Shown: piece after piece, positions 22,885 through 36,042 of the stretch
Position numbering within the stretch: position 1 is the stretch's first letter
How the letters are laid out: every line of letters begins with the position of its first letter
Assembly: GCA_028583605.1 (NCBI GenBank)
Contig: CM053329.1
Location: 34,868,992 to 34,932,991 of the forward strand
Length of the DNA: 64,000 bases
Reading direction: 5' to 3'
From: Dastarcus helophoroides
Taxonomy: Eukaryota; Arthropoda; Insecta; Coleoptera; Bothrideridae
The notes under the pieces: model-generated
What the model was told of the DNA's origin: nothing
Databases searched by the model: none
Seen by the model: only the letters and a program-made list of their open reading frames with translations
Translations under genes and position numbers: made by a program

Positions 22885-25302
22885 TTCAAAACAGCAAAGC
22901 ACTGTAACTCAATATGTCTACCATATCAGAGGCGAAACCCTTTTGTATTAAAAGTTGGTACAAAGACAAATTCCCGACACCGAAAGGTGGAAGGGAGCTC
23001 GATTATATATATACAAAGACAAATTTATATAGAAGAATACTAACAATGTCCACCATATTAGAGGTGAAACTCTTCTAAAATAAACAATCAACAATGGCAC
23101 AAGAGACAAATAAAACAGAAGAGCACAGTAACTCAATATGTCCACCATAGTAGAGGCGAAACTCTTCTGTATTGAAAGTTAGTACAAAGACAAGTTTACA
23201 TAGAAGAACACTGAATATGTCCACCATACCAAGGCAAAACTATTCTAAAATAAACAGTCAACAATAGGACAAGGGACAAATAAAACAGAAGAACATAGTA
23301 ACACAGTATGTCTACCATACCAGAGGAGAAACTCTTCTGTATTGAAAGTTAGTACAAAGGCAAGTTTACATAGAAGAACACTCAATATGTGCACCATACC
23401 AGAGGCAAAACTATTCTAAAATAAACAATCAATAATGACATCAGTGACAAATAAAACAGAAGAGCACAGTAACTTAGTATGTCCACCATACCAGACGCAA
23501 AACTCTTCTGTATTGAAAGTTAGTATAAAGACAAGTTTACATAAAAAAATACTCACTATGTCCACCATACCAGAGGCGAAACTCTTCGAAAATAAACAAT
23601 CGACAATAGGACAAGGGATAAATAAAGCAGAAGAGCACACTAACTCAGTATGTCCACCATACGAGAAGTGAAATTCTTCTGTATTGAAAGTTGGTACAAA
23701 GACAAGTTTACATAGAAGAACACTCAATATGTCCACCATACCAGAGGCAAAACCTTTCTGAAATAAACAATCAACAATGGCACAAGGGACAAGTAAAACA
23801 GAAGAGCACAGTAACTTAGTATATTCACCATATCAGAGGCGAAACTCTTCTGTATTGAAAGTTGGTACAAAGACAAGTTTACATAGAAGAATACTCACTA
23901 TGTCCACCATACCAGAGGCGAAACTCTTCTAAAATAAACAGTCACCAATGGCACAAGTGGCAAATAAAATAGAAGAGTATGGTAACTCAGTATGTCCGCC
24001 ATACCAGAGGCGAAACTCTTCTCTATTGAAACTTAGTACAAAGACAAGTTGACATAAAAGAACACTCAATATGTCCACCATACCAGAGGCAAAACTTTTC
24101 TGAAATAAACAATCAACAATGGCACAAGGGACAAGTAAAACAGAAGAGCACAGTAACTTAGTATATTCACCATATCAGAGGCCAAACTCTTCTGTATTGA
24201 AAGTTGGTACAAAGGCAGGTTTACATAGAAAAACACTCAATATGTGCACCATACCAGAGGCGAAACTCTTCTAAAATAAACAATCAACAATGGCACAAGG
24301 CACAAATAAAACAGAAGAACACAGTAACTCAGTATGTCCAATATACCAGAGGCGAAACTCTTCTGTATTAAAAGTTGGTACAAAGACAAGTTTACATAGA
24401 AGAATACTCACTATGTCCACCATACCAGAGGCGAAACTCTTCTAAAATAAACAGTCACCAATGGCACAAATGGCAAATAAAATAGAAGAGCACAGTAACT
24501 CAGTATGTCCGCCATACCAGAGGCGAAACTCTTATGTACTGAAACTTAGTACACAGACAAGTTGACATAGAAGAACACTTAATATGTTCACCATATCAGA
24601 GGCAAAACCTTTCTGAAATAAACAATCAACAATGGCACAAGGGACAAGTAAAACAGAAGGGCACAGTAACTTCGTAGCTCCACCATATCAGAGGCGAAAC
24701 TCTTCTGTATTGAAAGTTGGTACAAAAACAAGTTTACATAGAAGAACACTCAATATGTCCATCATACCAGAGACGAAACTATTCTAAAATAAACAATCCA
24801 CAATGGCACAAGGGACAAATAAAACAAAAAAGCACAGTCACTCAGTTTGTCCACCATACCAGAGGCGAAACTCTTCTGTATTGAAAGTGGTACAAAGACA
24901 AGTTTACATAGAAGAACACTCAATATATCCACCATACCAAAGGCGAAACTCTTCTAAAATAAACAATCAACAATGGTACAAGAGACAAGTGAAACAAAAG
25001 AGCACAGTAACTCAGAATGTCCACCATATCAGAGGCGAAGCTCTTCTGTATTGAAAGTTGGTACAAGGACAAGTTTACATAGAAAAACACTCAATATGTC
25101 CACCATACCAGAGGCCAAACTCTTTTGTATTGAAAATGGGTACAAAGACAGGATTGTTTAGACAGGAAAGCACGATAACTGAGTATGTCTACCATACCAG
25201 AGGCTTAACTCTTCTAAGATCAACAATGGCCTAAGAGATAAATCAAACAGAAGAGCACAGTAACCCAGTATGTCCACCATACTAGAGGCGAAACTCTCCT
25301 GA
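22885..25302. repeat. 171-bp tandem satellite array, about 14 copies
   Basis: gagcacagtaactcagtatg recurs at 23121, 23291, 23462, 23633 and onward, every 170-171 bp. Each monomer consists of two halves (~79 and ~92 bp) that both begin tccaccataccagaggcgaa + actcttct, so the monomer itself arose by duplication of a shorter unit. Copies are only a few percent diverged by eye. Open frames through it on either strand are by-products of the repeat. Confidence 0.95.
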
Positions 25303-25867
25303 AAGAACCTATAGAAGTTTGAAAATGATCATGAGACTATTTTGTTAATTTTTGTTTGTTTGCCATATTTACCAAGTTTTCAGACTGATTTTTGTTTTAT
25401 ATTTTAAACTTGCACTTTCACATCTATTAAAATCAAGCCATTCTGCGCTGGCGATGGTTTTCCACTCGCTATTTATTGAACTCAGCTTCCACTGATCAAT
25501 TATGAAGTATTCGTTTCTATAATATCAAGGGTCTCAAAATTGTATCCTTGGAAGTGAATTTTCAATCTTGGGAAAGGAACACGTCTGCATATTTGGTAAA
25601 CAAGGGACATGATTAATCTCTGAGGCTTTTCCCCTTTCAAATGCTCATTAATTGATGTAAATAACTGACATGGTTTTTAGCACTACAATACAGCCTTTAA
25701 TTCGGTAATATGAAGGCAAAATGCCATAACGTCAACAAACACTTATCTGCAAATGTAACTTTTTATTTGTTTTCCAGTGTGCCTGTCCTTGGTTGGTTTA
25801 GTTTTTGTAACATATCCACTTAAATGAGCTCTTGCACAACGTATTTATTCCTGATGTGGCTTTTCAG
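25303..25867. other. unique DNA after the satellite
   Basis: Ordinary-complexity sequence leading to a good acceptor at 25866-25867. No gene of its own is seen. Confidence 0.35.
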
Positions 25868-25925
25868 GGAACAAAAGGAGAAGAAAATGGACAATCTTAA
25901 CTCGTACATGCAGTTGAGTACTTGA
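25868..25925 (+). CDS. cpo: possible terminal exon of cpo (frame unresolved)
   Basis: A good acceptor (cttttcag, ag at 25866-25867) is followed by a short purine-rich stretch with stops. Joining in phase 0 from 22105 gives GTKGEENGQS and a stop at 25898-25900. The frame that looks most protein-like, EQKEKKMDNLNSYMQLST with stop at 25923-25925, needs two bases carried over and does not fit the preferred upstream donor. A missing intermediate exon, a different donor or chance would explain this. Only transcript data can settle it. Confidence 0.35.
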
Positions 25926-27059
25926 CAACGATTGGTCGCAGCCGGACATTGTGGTTAAGGAACGTTGCCTGAATTGTTGTCAGCTATATTTTGGCATAAA
26001 GCTTCATCTATCTCTGTTAATTGTTTGTAGTTGTATACTGTATGGACAGTATTTGACTCGATAAAGAACAGGAACTTCTCGAAATCCTTCATTTCCACAA
26101 CGTGGGTGGTATAATATGAAAAATTATAAGCTAAACCAAAGGTGCCCTAACAGTTAAGTTTTAGATTATATTAAATTATTAAGGAATAGTCGGGGATGTT
26201 CGAGCCCCGGACTTGCACTATTGTTTTAAAACGAGCTTTTTTTAGATTTAACTAGATAAAATGATAATCTTATGGTATATAATGACATTGATTCACAATG
26301 TTTTCATTTAACAAGTGGTAGCAATAAACCAAATCACACTTTTCGTGCCTGGTTTGTAAGGCTAAAAAGTTAACTTGATACATATCATTGCATAGCTTTC
26401 AAACTCAGTCATAAAAGTGAATAATTCATTGAAGGAATCTGCCCATTTGTAAACCTTGCAAGCGCTCCATTAGAGAACAAATTCTGGCAATTGATATCTA
26501 CCTTAGAGTGCTTCAATAATCTGATCAAGTGATCGATTCGTATAGAGAACTTTATAAGGATTTAAAACCCAACATATCACCGGATCATAAATTAAAATAT
26601 TCCCTGATTATTAATATTTGTCGGTTAAGAAAAAAAACAAAGCACTTTAAACTTTGAACGAGATTTTTTCTCTAGCCAACTCATCATCAATATGTTGCAG
26701 CTAAAGTCGAAATTTTGGAAAAATAATCAAAACTTGTTAGGTTCTTTCATGAAGAATTAAAACTTTAGTTTGAACTGGAAATGTCAAAAAAAATTAAAAA
26801 ATGCAAGAAAATACTCGAAATTAAAAACTACGCTACGTTTTTGAAAACTTCTGATTATTTTTCGAAATATGAAGTTTCGATTTAGAATTTCTGGTTTCTT
26901 TAATTTGTTAGTTTTTAAAAATGTCTAAATTCTCCTCGTTTGATGTTTAAGCTTGAAATCTATGGCTTTTTGAAGTTTTATTATAAAAAATGTCATCCAA
27001 ATTTCGATTTTTTCCAGAAATTTGTCTCCCAAGCTTTAATTTTAACTTGAAATGTTAAT
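25926..27059. other. unique AT-rich DNA, possible cpo 3' UTR
   Basis: No coding signal. If 25868 is the last exon, this would be 3' untranslated or downstream sequence. A short GC stem (cgggg/ccccg) around gttcgag at about 26190-26210 resembles a tRNA T-arm, but no tRNA surrounds it. Confidence 0.3.
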
Positions 27060-28030
27060 ATTCATTACGAAATCTTTATTTTTCGATTTCAGACATCTTT
27101 GCAAACAAAAAAAAGACACAAATGTCTACGTAATAATTCAGTTTGAATTTTCCTTGAAATGTTCTGAAATTTGGTTCTTTTCCATAAGGTTTTCTCCCAA
27201 ATTTTCGTGTTATTAATCTCGAAATTTCGATATTCATTTCGAAGTCTTTTTCTATGGGATAACTTTTAAACAAACAAAAAATTTATTCTCGAAATTTGGT
27301 AATAATTTAGAGTTTTTCTTGAAAACTTCTGGGTTCTAATAGATTTAGAAGTTTTTTCCAAATACTTATTTTAATCTTGAAATTTCGTATTCATTTCAAA
27401 AAAATATTTATTTCCGATTTACGACAACTTTTCAACAAGCAACAAAAATTAGAAGAAATTGTTTGAATTTATTCTCGAAGTTTTGTAACAATTCAGAGTT
27501 TTTTTTGAAATCTTCTGTATTTGACTAGAACCAGAAGTTTTCTTTTTTAAATATTTATCCTAATCTTGAAATACTGATATTCATTTCAAAAAAACCTTTA
27601 TTTTTTAATTTAGGATAACTTTTCAAAAATTAGAAGAAATTTTTTGAATTTATTCTCGAAGTTTTGTAACAATTCTGAGTTTTTCTTGAAATGTTCTCAA
27701 TTTAAATAGAACCAGAAGTTTTCTTTTTTAAAATATTTATCCTAGTCCTAATTGATATTGATATTCATTTCAAAAAAATCTTTAATTTTTTAATTGAGAA
27801 AACTTTTCAAAAAAGAACAAAAATTAGAAGTTAGTTTTTAAATTTATTCTCGAAGTTTTTAATTCAAAGTTTTTCTTGAAATCTTTTGAATTTTTATAGA
27901 TCCAGAAGTTTTTTTTTTTAAATATTTATCCTAATCTTGAAATATCGATATTCATTTTAAAAAATCTTTGTTCTTCGATTTAGAACACTCCTTAAACAAA
28001 CAAAAAAAATAGGAAAATATATTCTGAACT
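27060..28030. repeat. ~185-bp tandem repeat, six diverged copies
   Basis: The marker tattcatttc(g/a)aa occurs at about 27062, 27235, 27391, 27581, 27765 and 27952. Between markers the same order is kept: caaacaaaaa, tttattctcgaagttttg, agagtttttcttgaaat, ccagaagttttctttttt, then tatcctaatcttgaaat. A further weak copy lies at 29960-30100. Confidence 0.8.
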
Positions 28031-28128
28031 AATTGTCGAAGTTTCGACTCTTTTTTTTGGAAATTTGGGTTTTTATATCAAAAGTTTTAAGCTTTTTTCT
28101 TGAAAATTTCACTTCACAGTCGAAATTT

Positions 28129-28254
28129 ATTAATTTTATTTAACATTTCTGCGACCCAGTTTGGAAATATTTTAGTTTTTAGTAATGATAGTTGACAACA
28201 AAAAAATGTTAATATTTCCAAATTGGGTCGCAGAAATGTAAAATAAAATTAATT
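28129..28254. repeat. long hairpin (inverted repeat)
   Basis: Arms 28129-28172 and 28209-28254 are inverted copies: attaattttatttaacattt, ctgcgacccagtttggaaat against its complement. The loop is ~36 bases. About 44-bp arms with few mismatches would form a stable cruciform or RNA stem; it could be a small MITE. Confidence 0.85.
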
Positions 28255-28520
28255 ATCATAATGTTTTCGACCAACAAGAGTCTATCATAAAGAATTTCAA
28301 GTCGAAATTTCGAATTTGGCCGTAACATTCCAACATCGAATTAGAAATTTTAATAACAAAGAAGTTTGTATTTTCAAACCCGAAAATTCCACTTTGGGTC
28401 GAAATCTACAGAAACATAAAATAAACAGTAAAATTTGACATAAACTGTAAAATTAGAAGAAAAACGTATACATCAAAGACTAGTATACATTCTAAAGCTA
28501 GATCCACCTCAATAAAAAGT

Positions 28521-29388
28521 CGTTTTGTGCGCTGCATTTGTCATAAAAAGTTGAGTTATATCCACGTTTTTGATTGGATTTGAAAAATTTAGGATGAATA
28601 CGAACGGATTCGATGTTGTAACACACAAAATAACTATTTACAACACAAAATAATTTATCTTGCGCAATAAACACGTTTCTTAAATGTCAAAATGCAACGC
28701 ACAACACTTGATGTTGATACAGCTTAACTTTCAGTTTTGAATTTAAACTTGAGACATTTTTTTGGGGAATATTTTCCCAAATTTTTATTATTTCCAGAAA
28801 TTATAAGTTTTGTTTTCAAATTTGATTCTAATTGAGAACTTCAGAGTTTTATCTCGAAAAGTTGATTTATTTTAATCTGATATTTCGAAATTTTGTTACC
28901 TCCAAAATTTCTAATTTCTGTTATCGAAATTAATTCAAAAATTTCTAAATGTCAAAGTAACAACACGTTTTGTGCGGTGCATTGGTCATAAAAAGTTGAG
29001 TTACATCCACGTTTTTGATTGGATTTGAAAAATTTAGGATGAATACGAACGGATTCGATGTTGTAGCACACAAAATAACTATTTACAACACAAAATAATT
29101 TATCTTGCGCAATAAACACGTTTCTTAAATGTCAAAATGCAACGCACAACACTTGATGTTGGTTCAGCTTAACTTTCAGTTTTGAATTTAAACTTGAGAC
29201 ATTTTTTTTGGGAATCTTTTCCCAAATTTTTATTATTTCCAGAAATTATAAATTTTGTTTTTAAATTTGATTATAATTGAGAACTTCAGAGTTTTATTTC
29301 GAAAAGTTGATTTTTTTTAATCTGATATTTCGAAATTTTGCTACCTCCACAATTTCTAATTTTTAATATCGAAATTTTTTTAAAGATT
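28521..29388. repeat. 445-bp tandem duplication
   Basis: Copy 1 starts at 28521 (cgttttgtgcgctgcatttg), copy 2 at 28966 (cgttttgtgcggtgcattgg). They remain nearly identical for over 400 bp, including gaatacgaacggattcgatg, tatcttgcgcaataaacacg and tgcaacgcacaacacttgat. The first ~230 bp are higher-complexity than the filler around them. Function unknown. Confidence 0.92.
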
Positions 29389-30220
29389 TCTATTTTTGCC
29401 AGAGGTTACGAGTTTTTCCTTTAAAATTTGGTTTCAATTTTGATTTTACGATTATAATCCAGAAATGTTAATATACTTTTTGAGTTTATTCCGAAAAATT
29501 TGGTTTTAAATTTAGATTAACGATTTTTATCCCAAAATATTGATTTATTTTGAAATTCCAACTTTAATCAAAAAATTTTGATTTTCATGCTCAAAATAGG
29601 GGCAAATTCGAAAGTATAAGCTTAAGGTCATACTGTTAAAAAAATAATAAAACCCGAAAACATCAAATTTTGGGAGATGGGTAAAAATTCTAGAATCAAC
29701 CAAAATTTCTAGCTGTTTGTCGAAATTTCGAGATATTTGTCGAAATTTCGAGCTTCTTGTCAAAATTTCGACTTCTTTTCTGTGATTCGATTTTTCTTCC
29801 AAAGTTTCGACTTTAACTACAGCAGTTTGACGTTACAGTCACAACAGCAACAGAGTTGAAAGTCAAAAAATTTTATTTTCTCATAAAGAATTAAAAATTC
29901 GAAGCTTATAAGATAAATTTTTTGTTTTTCATAAGTTTTTGTTCCAAATTTTAGTTTTACCATCGAAATGTCGATATTCACTTAGAAATATTTATTTTTC
30001 GATTCCAGAATTAGACAACTTTTTAAACAACAAAAAAAACAGATGAATGTTCTGAAATTTTTGAATTGAAAGTTTTTCTCTCAAATTTTTACTGTAATCT
30101 CAAAATTCCGATATTGGGAAAACTTTTAAGGAAACAAATATTGGAAATAGATGTTCCGAATTTATTCTCGAAGTTTCGACTATTTCCTCAAAATTTCGAA
30201 TTTTACATAAAAAATGTTTC

Positions 30221-30704
30221 AAAATTAAAATACAAATCTTGTCGCCTGAAACCAAGAAAGATCAAAAAACACAACAAAGATTAAAAAACACAAAAAAGAT
30301 TGCTCTAACGCGTTTCGATAACCAAGCTGTCATCTTCAGAGAGAACTAGATCGCCAGTATAGTAAACGAAGTTAGCTTGCATTGCAATCGTATGGACTTT
30401 ACTTAGAATTAACCAGTAATCTAAGTGAATATCAATTTGTAGAATTTTGTGAATTTCAGACGAAAATCTTCTTTACAATCTCTCAGAAGGTTAGAGAAAA
30501 GTCGAGCATTCTTAAGAAGAAATTTTGCAAATTAGGTGCCCTTAAAGAACATTCTAATATCTCTCTGAATTTGATAGCTTGGCTATCGAAACGCGTTAGA
30601 GCAACCTCTGCTGTGCTTTTTAATCTTTCTTGGTTTCAGGGGACAAGATATGTATTTTAATTTTTAAAGATAACCAAGGACCAGTCCGTTCCACCAAAAA
30701 AAAA
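30221..30704. mobile_element. foldback retro-element with ~215-bp interior
   Basis: The left arm (30221-30343, inverted) and right arm (30561-30704, direct) enclose 30344-30560, which has no coding motif. The left arm contains a local duplication of aaaaaacacaacaaagatt. The right arm ends with accagtccgttccaccaaaa and an A-run. This is the largest copy and may retain more of the original element. Confidence 0.8.
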
Positions 30705-31311
30705 TATTTTGTAAATTTTTTTCATTTTTTTCAAACTTCGACTTTCCGAAAACTTCTTTTCTGGGAATTTGCTTGTTTACCTCAAAATTAGTTCGAAATT
30801 GTCATAAAAACTATTTCTTGGGAACATTCAACCTTTTTCTTCAACTTTAAATAAAAAAGTAAAAAAATGAAATCAGTAATTTTAAAAATTTAAACTCTCT
30901 TCCAAATTGCTCATTCTCTAGAGATGCCGTCTTTTTATTTAAATTAGATCGATGTTCCAATAAAAATATTATTTCTTGGAAAATTTTAGTTTGTGTCAAA
31001 GTTTACAAGAAGTAAAAATCGAGAAAAAAGTAGTTTTAGAAATTTTGACTCTCCCTTAAAATTTTTTCGTTCCACCAAGAAAATGTTACGTTTTTCAGAA
31101 AAATTTCACTTTAAAGGTCGAAATGTTGAATGTAAACCAAACATTTCAACATTGAAGTAAAAATTTTAGAAACAAGTTCGAAATTTTAAACAAAAAGAAA
31201 CAAAATGATTAGTTTCAATTCAGATGAGTTTTTTCTCAACATTCAGATTATATTTTGGAATCAAGTGTATTTTTCTGGTGCAATCAAGTTATTTTTTTAT
31301 GACGATGGTTG

Positions 31312-31394
31312 CCAACGTTCTAAAATTAAATTATCAAAATAAATTAAAGGTTAGAAAATTAATTTATCAAAATAAATTAATTTTATAACGTTGG
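31312..31394. repeat. small palindromic element
   Basis: ccaacgttctaaaattaa at the left end and ttaattttataacgttgg at the right end are inverted copies; the 50-bp interior also repeats aatttatcaaaataaatta. A MITE-like hairpin of 83 bp. Confidence 0.65.
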
Positions 31395-31479
31395 TTATTT
31401 CGACTATTATCAAACATCGATTTTCGGTTTGTCGATTTATAATTGATGGCAATATCGCTATTTCGTTACAGTACTCATC

Positions 31480-33780
31480 CCTATTTTCAAGATTCAATCA
31501 CCATAATCAAATAATTTCCAGATTTACTTCCCACCTTCAGTAGAATAATGAAGTTGAGATCAAATATGAAGACCAAGATGTATTTACGACTATGACTATT
31601 TGGGTCAATATTGACATATTCTAAAAAACAAGACCAAACTAAATTTTAGATTTTATTGAATAAATAATAAAAAAAAACCTTAATTTTTAACGTGAATTAA
31701 ACATGTCAGATTTTGCTCTTTAATTGAAGGCAGCATTCAACGAGAATTTCGATCTTTACCTTAATACATACATACCTTCATGAATTTAATTTCTATAGAA
31801 GCTTTTGCTTAAATTTTAGGATAATTCTAGATTACAGTGCATTTGTTATATTGCAATCTAAAAGTGCATGCCGTTACTACAGAGTAGATAATTTTATAGT
31901 TTTTAGATGTATAATTATACTTTAATATTAGACATTGTTTGATATATTTTAAAAGTACCTTATTATTATAAAGTCAAATTATGTACCCATATTATTGAAG
32001 GCACAAGAGTAACATCCAACAAAAAGCACAATCAATTATGAATTTTGTCAATTAGGATGGTGTATTATAAATTAACAAATTTGTAGTTTTGTAACCGGTC
32101 TTTTTCTACATTGATTACAATTGTTCATAATATAGGTACATAAAGTATAACCAAAGGCTATTTAAGGATGTATTTAAAAAATATTAATATATTTTCAATT
32201 TTTAATTACTTTGTTGTAAGTTACATGTTGATTTGTAAGTATTAATTAATATTAATTATTTTTATATGATTTTATAATTTTTCTACAACATAACATAATC
32301 ACTGAAGATAGAACAGTCAAAAAATGTACGATGTTAAAAACATTATCTAGATTATTATTCATATAGTGTTGTAGTGCTTTTTGTGTGACGTTTATGTGAT
32401 ATATCTATTATAATTACGATAAGTGTATATTACTGGGTACATTCCCAGTGTCGAGAATCCACAGAAAATGACTAAGATTTTTAACCAAGACATACAACAG
32501 TTTATCCCTTGTCGTTAAAGTACCCCCGTCGTTAAAATACCCCCGTCTTTAAAATACCCCCTTGTTTTATTGAACACTTCCACATAAAATCATTTAGCAG
32601 TCGCGTTGTAACCATCAATTTTTTTAAATTCATACCGATTTAGTCTTTTCTTGTGGATTATAACAATGCAGATGAAAGCAGATTCTTTTCAAAACTTGCC
32701 CCCTCCCGTGGTGGGCAAGTCCTGTGGGGGATTTGTTCTGCGTATTTTCCGTCCATTTTACATGCCGTCGGTGTGTAAAAAAGCTCAATGAGCGTTCTGG
32801 GTAGGGTGGGTGCTGATTAAAAAAAAAGTGATGGGCTGGAAGAGCCAGCTACATTTTTTGGGGACTATAGAAAAACATATCAGCTTTTTATTAATAAATA
32901 TAATACCTGTTATATTTATGCAATCCGACCTTATAAATGTCGTCTTGTACTGTGTTTTATTTACTATATACTATGTGTTGTCGTTGAAATTTGTGGAGGT
33001 TTAGTTCCACACGAAGCAAAAATAGCGAAAAGGTTAAATTTATCGTTTTCACGTTAAAATTGTGCCTTCTGTTCCGTCATGCTAGTATTTGGTATTGGTT
33101 GCGATGCATTTGAAACAATTTACGGGGGTCGTCTTTATTTTATTGAATTTTCGCTAATTTTGCCCTGCCAGTAGGCTACAACGTATCTGAAATCTGTATA
33201 AATTTTTTTTGACGATGTTGAGATCTATTGGCCAGGAACTACATGTGATAAAAAAAAAACTTTATCAACGGTATATAAACTAGCCACAAACGCCTTCTCT
33301 GCTTTAGGTAATAGGTTTAATAAACACCACTTTCTAAACATATCATGTTCTGTGCCCCTTATCAAGTGACATCTTAAATTTTAGCAAGTAATGATGTAAT
33401 AAAAGATTTGATAATATTTAAAATGAATTTACAAGATTATAATTATATATGAAGTTTTCATTTTTTTATGTACGGCTTAATTAACTTAAGTGATGATCAG
33501 TAATGTTAAAATCAGATCGTGTGAGTTAGAGTTGAAATGGGGCGCCCAAAATTTCCAAACAATACTTTCATTTTATTGCGCTTAACGAAAAACACTGGAT
33601 TTTCGCTAAACCGAGTTACTAATGTGATGAAATAATACTGAAATTGTTGAATTAAAATGCAAGTGTTATACCTCTTGCTGCTTAGTTACATAGCAAATAA
33701 TAACGAATAATTAAATGTTATTTTCAAATTGTATCAACGTGTATACTCTGAAATGCAATAAACCCTTCACAAAATAGTTA
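31480..33780. other. unique AT-rich block without genes
   Basis: About 2.3 kb free of the satellite filler. A short tandem of taaaatacccccgt lies at about 32517-32572. aataaa-type signals occur (e.g. near 33758). No open frame of note: the ORF at 32810-33004 is hydrophobic and motif-free. It may be the distal 3' UTR of the upstream gene or ordinary intergenic DNA. Confidence 0.35.
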
Positions 33781-36042
33781 AGTTTTAAATTATGATTACG
33801 AAAATTTGGTAACGAAAAGCATCAAACATCAAAAAATGGCTTTATGGGTAAATTTCTAACGTTTAATTATTTTTTAAAGGCATTTAGTGCCAAAGCATTG
33901 GGTTTTTCTTAATTTCAATGTTGGGGCATTTGAAGTTTCTAAATTTCGATTCTGTGGCATTTAAACTTTTAAAATTTTAATGCTATCGCGCAGGAACTTT
34001 CTAAAATTTAATACAGGTGTTCGACTTTCTAAATGTCAATGCTTTAATGTTCGAAGTTTACTAATTTCAATGTTATGGCATTCTATTTAGCTTTTTAGCT
34101 TTTAATTATGTGGTATTCGAAGTTTTTTTAATGCTTTGGCATTTGGCTTTCTAAATTAGAATTATGTATCATTCAAACTTTCTAAATATCACTGCTTTGG
34201 TGTCAGAACTTTTTAAATTTTACTTCGATGACATTCAAGATTTTTTACAAAGCTGCGATGTTCCAACTTTCTATATTTCGGTATGGCATATGACCTTTCT
34301 AAAGGGTAATGTTATGAACTTTCTAAATTTTCATGCTGTGGCACTTTCTAAATTCAATGCGGTCAGTATTTTGACATACAAACTTTATAAGTTTCAATGC
34401 TGTGAGTATTTTGACATACAAACTTTCTAAATTTCAATGCTGCGGCTTTCTGAATGTCAATGTTGTGGCATTCGAACGTTTTGAATGTTAATTTTATGAT
34501 CGAGGCTTTAAATTTGAAAACTGTGACACGTTTCTAAAGTGTAAGTGTTGTGGCACTTTTTAAATTTTAATGCTGCGGCTTTCAAACTTTCTAAATTCAA
34601 TGCTTGGCATTCGAACTTTTTTAATTTTAATGCTTATAACGTTAAAGAGTTTTAAGTTTCCGAGCTCTAATATTCGAACTTTTTAATTTTCAATGCTACA
34701 ATATTCGAGTTTTATAAATTTTAATGCTATGGCATACGAACTTTCTAAATTTCGTTGCTGTGGCACTTTCTAAATTAAATGCTGTGGCACTTTCTAAATT
34801 GAATGCTGTGGCACTCGAACTTTTTTTATTTTAATGCTATAACGTTAAATACTTTTAAGTTTCCAAGCTGTAATATTCAAAGTTTTTAATTTTCAATGCT
34901 ACAGTATTCAAGTTTTCTAAATTTCAATACTGTGACATAAGAACTTTCTAAAATATAAGCTAAGGCATTCGAACTTTCCAAATTTCAATTCAAGGATCAC
35001 GAATTTTAATGTTGTTTTAAATGTTGACGATGTGGCATTCAAATTTTCGAAATTTCAAAATTTTGGCGTTCGAACTTTCTAAACGTCATCATTATTCAAC
35101 CTTCACGTTCAGAAACTCGTTAAACACCAAATGAGGTACATCACTGGTTGTCCAATTACAAGTTTCAATGTCAGTGAAAATTTAAACCGTAACAAACTTT
35201 TTGAATTCCACTCTTATGACGTTCTCGAATTTTAAATTTCAAAGACGTGATGATGCAGCTTCCTTTAATATTCCAGCTTTCTAAATATTAGTATTATATC
35301 ATATGAACTTACTAAATGTCGATTTTTGATGTCGGCTTTCGAACTATCTACGCGTTAATGATGTAAAATTTGAATTTTTTCAATTTCAATGCTATAACGT
35401 TAAAGATTTAAATTTTTAGTCTATAATATTCGAATTTCTAATTCTCAATGCTGCAGTATTCGAGTTATCTCAATTTAAATGCTACGGCATACGAACTTTC
35501 TAAAATGTAATCCTAAGACATTCGAACTTTCTCAATTTCAATGCAAAGATCACGAATTTTAGGCTGTTGTTTTAAATTTTGATGATGTGGCATTTAAATT
35601 TTCTAAATTTCAAAGTTTTGGCGTTCGAACTTTCTAAATATCATCATTAGTTAACCTTCACCTTCAGAAAGCCGTTAAACAACAAATGACACTGGCTGTT
35701 CAATTACAAACCTCAATGGCAATGAAAATTTAAACCGTAACAAACTTTTTGAATTCCGCTGTTTTGACGTTCAAGAATTTTAAAATTCAAGGCTGTGATG
35801 TTTCAGCTTTCTTTATGTTTCATTTTTTTAAATGTTAGTGTTACGATCTACGAATTTTCTAAATTTCGATGCGGTGTCTAAAATGAAATGCTAAAATCTT
35901 CAAGCTCTCTAAATTACAATTTAAATATCACAAATTTCAATGTTATTGTTTTAAATTTTGATGTGGCATTCGAATTTTCTAAATTTCAATGTTTTGACGT
36001 TTGAACTTTCTAAACATCATTATTTTACCTTCACTTTCAGAA

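Noticed and set aside
22885..25302. CRISPR-like regular repeats
   Set aside because: The 171-bp monomers are contiguous with no variable spacers; this is a eukaryotic satellite within an insect gene.
26165..26215. tRNA T-arm-like stem with gttcgag (cgggg/ccccg)
   Set aside because: The loop is nine bases, and no D-arm, anticodon arm or acceptor stem can be built around it.
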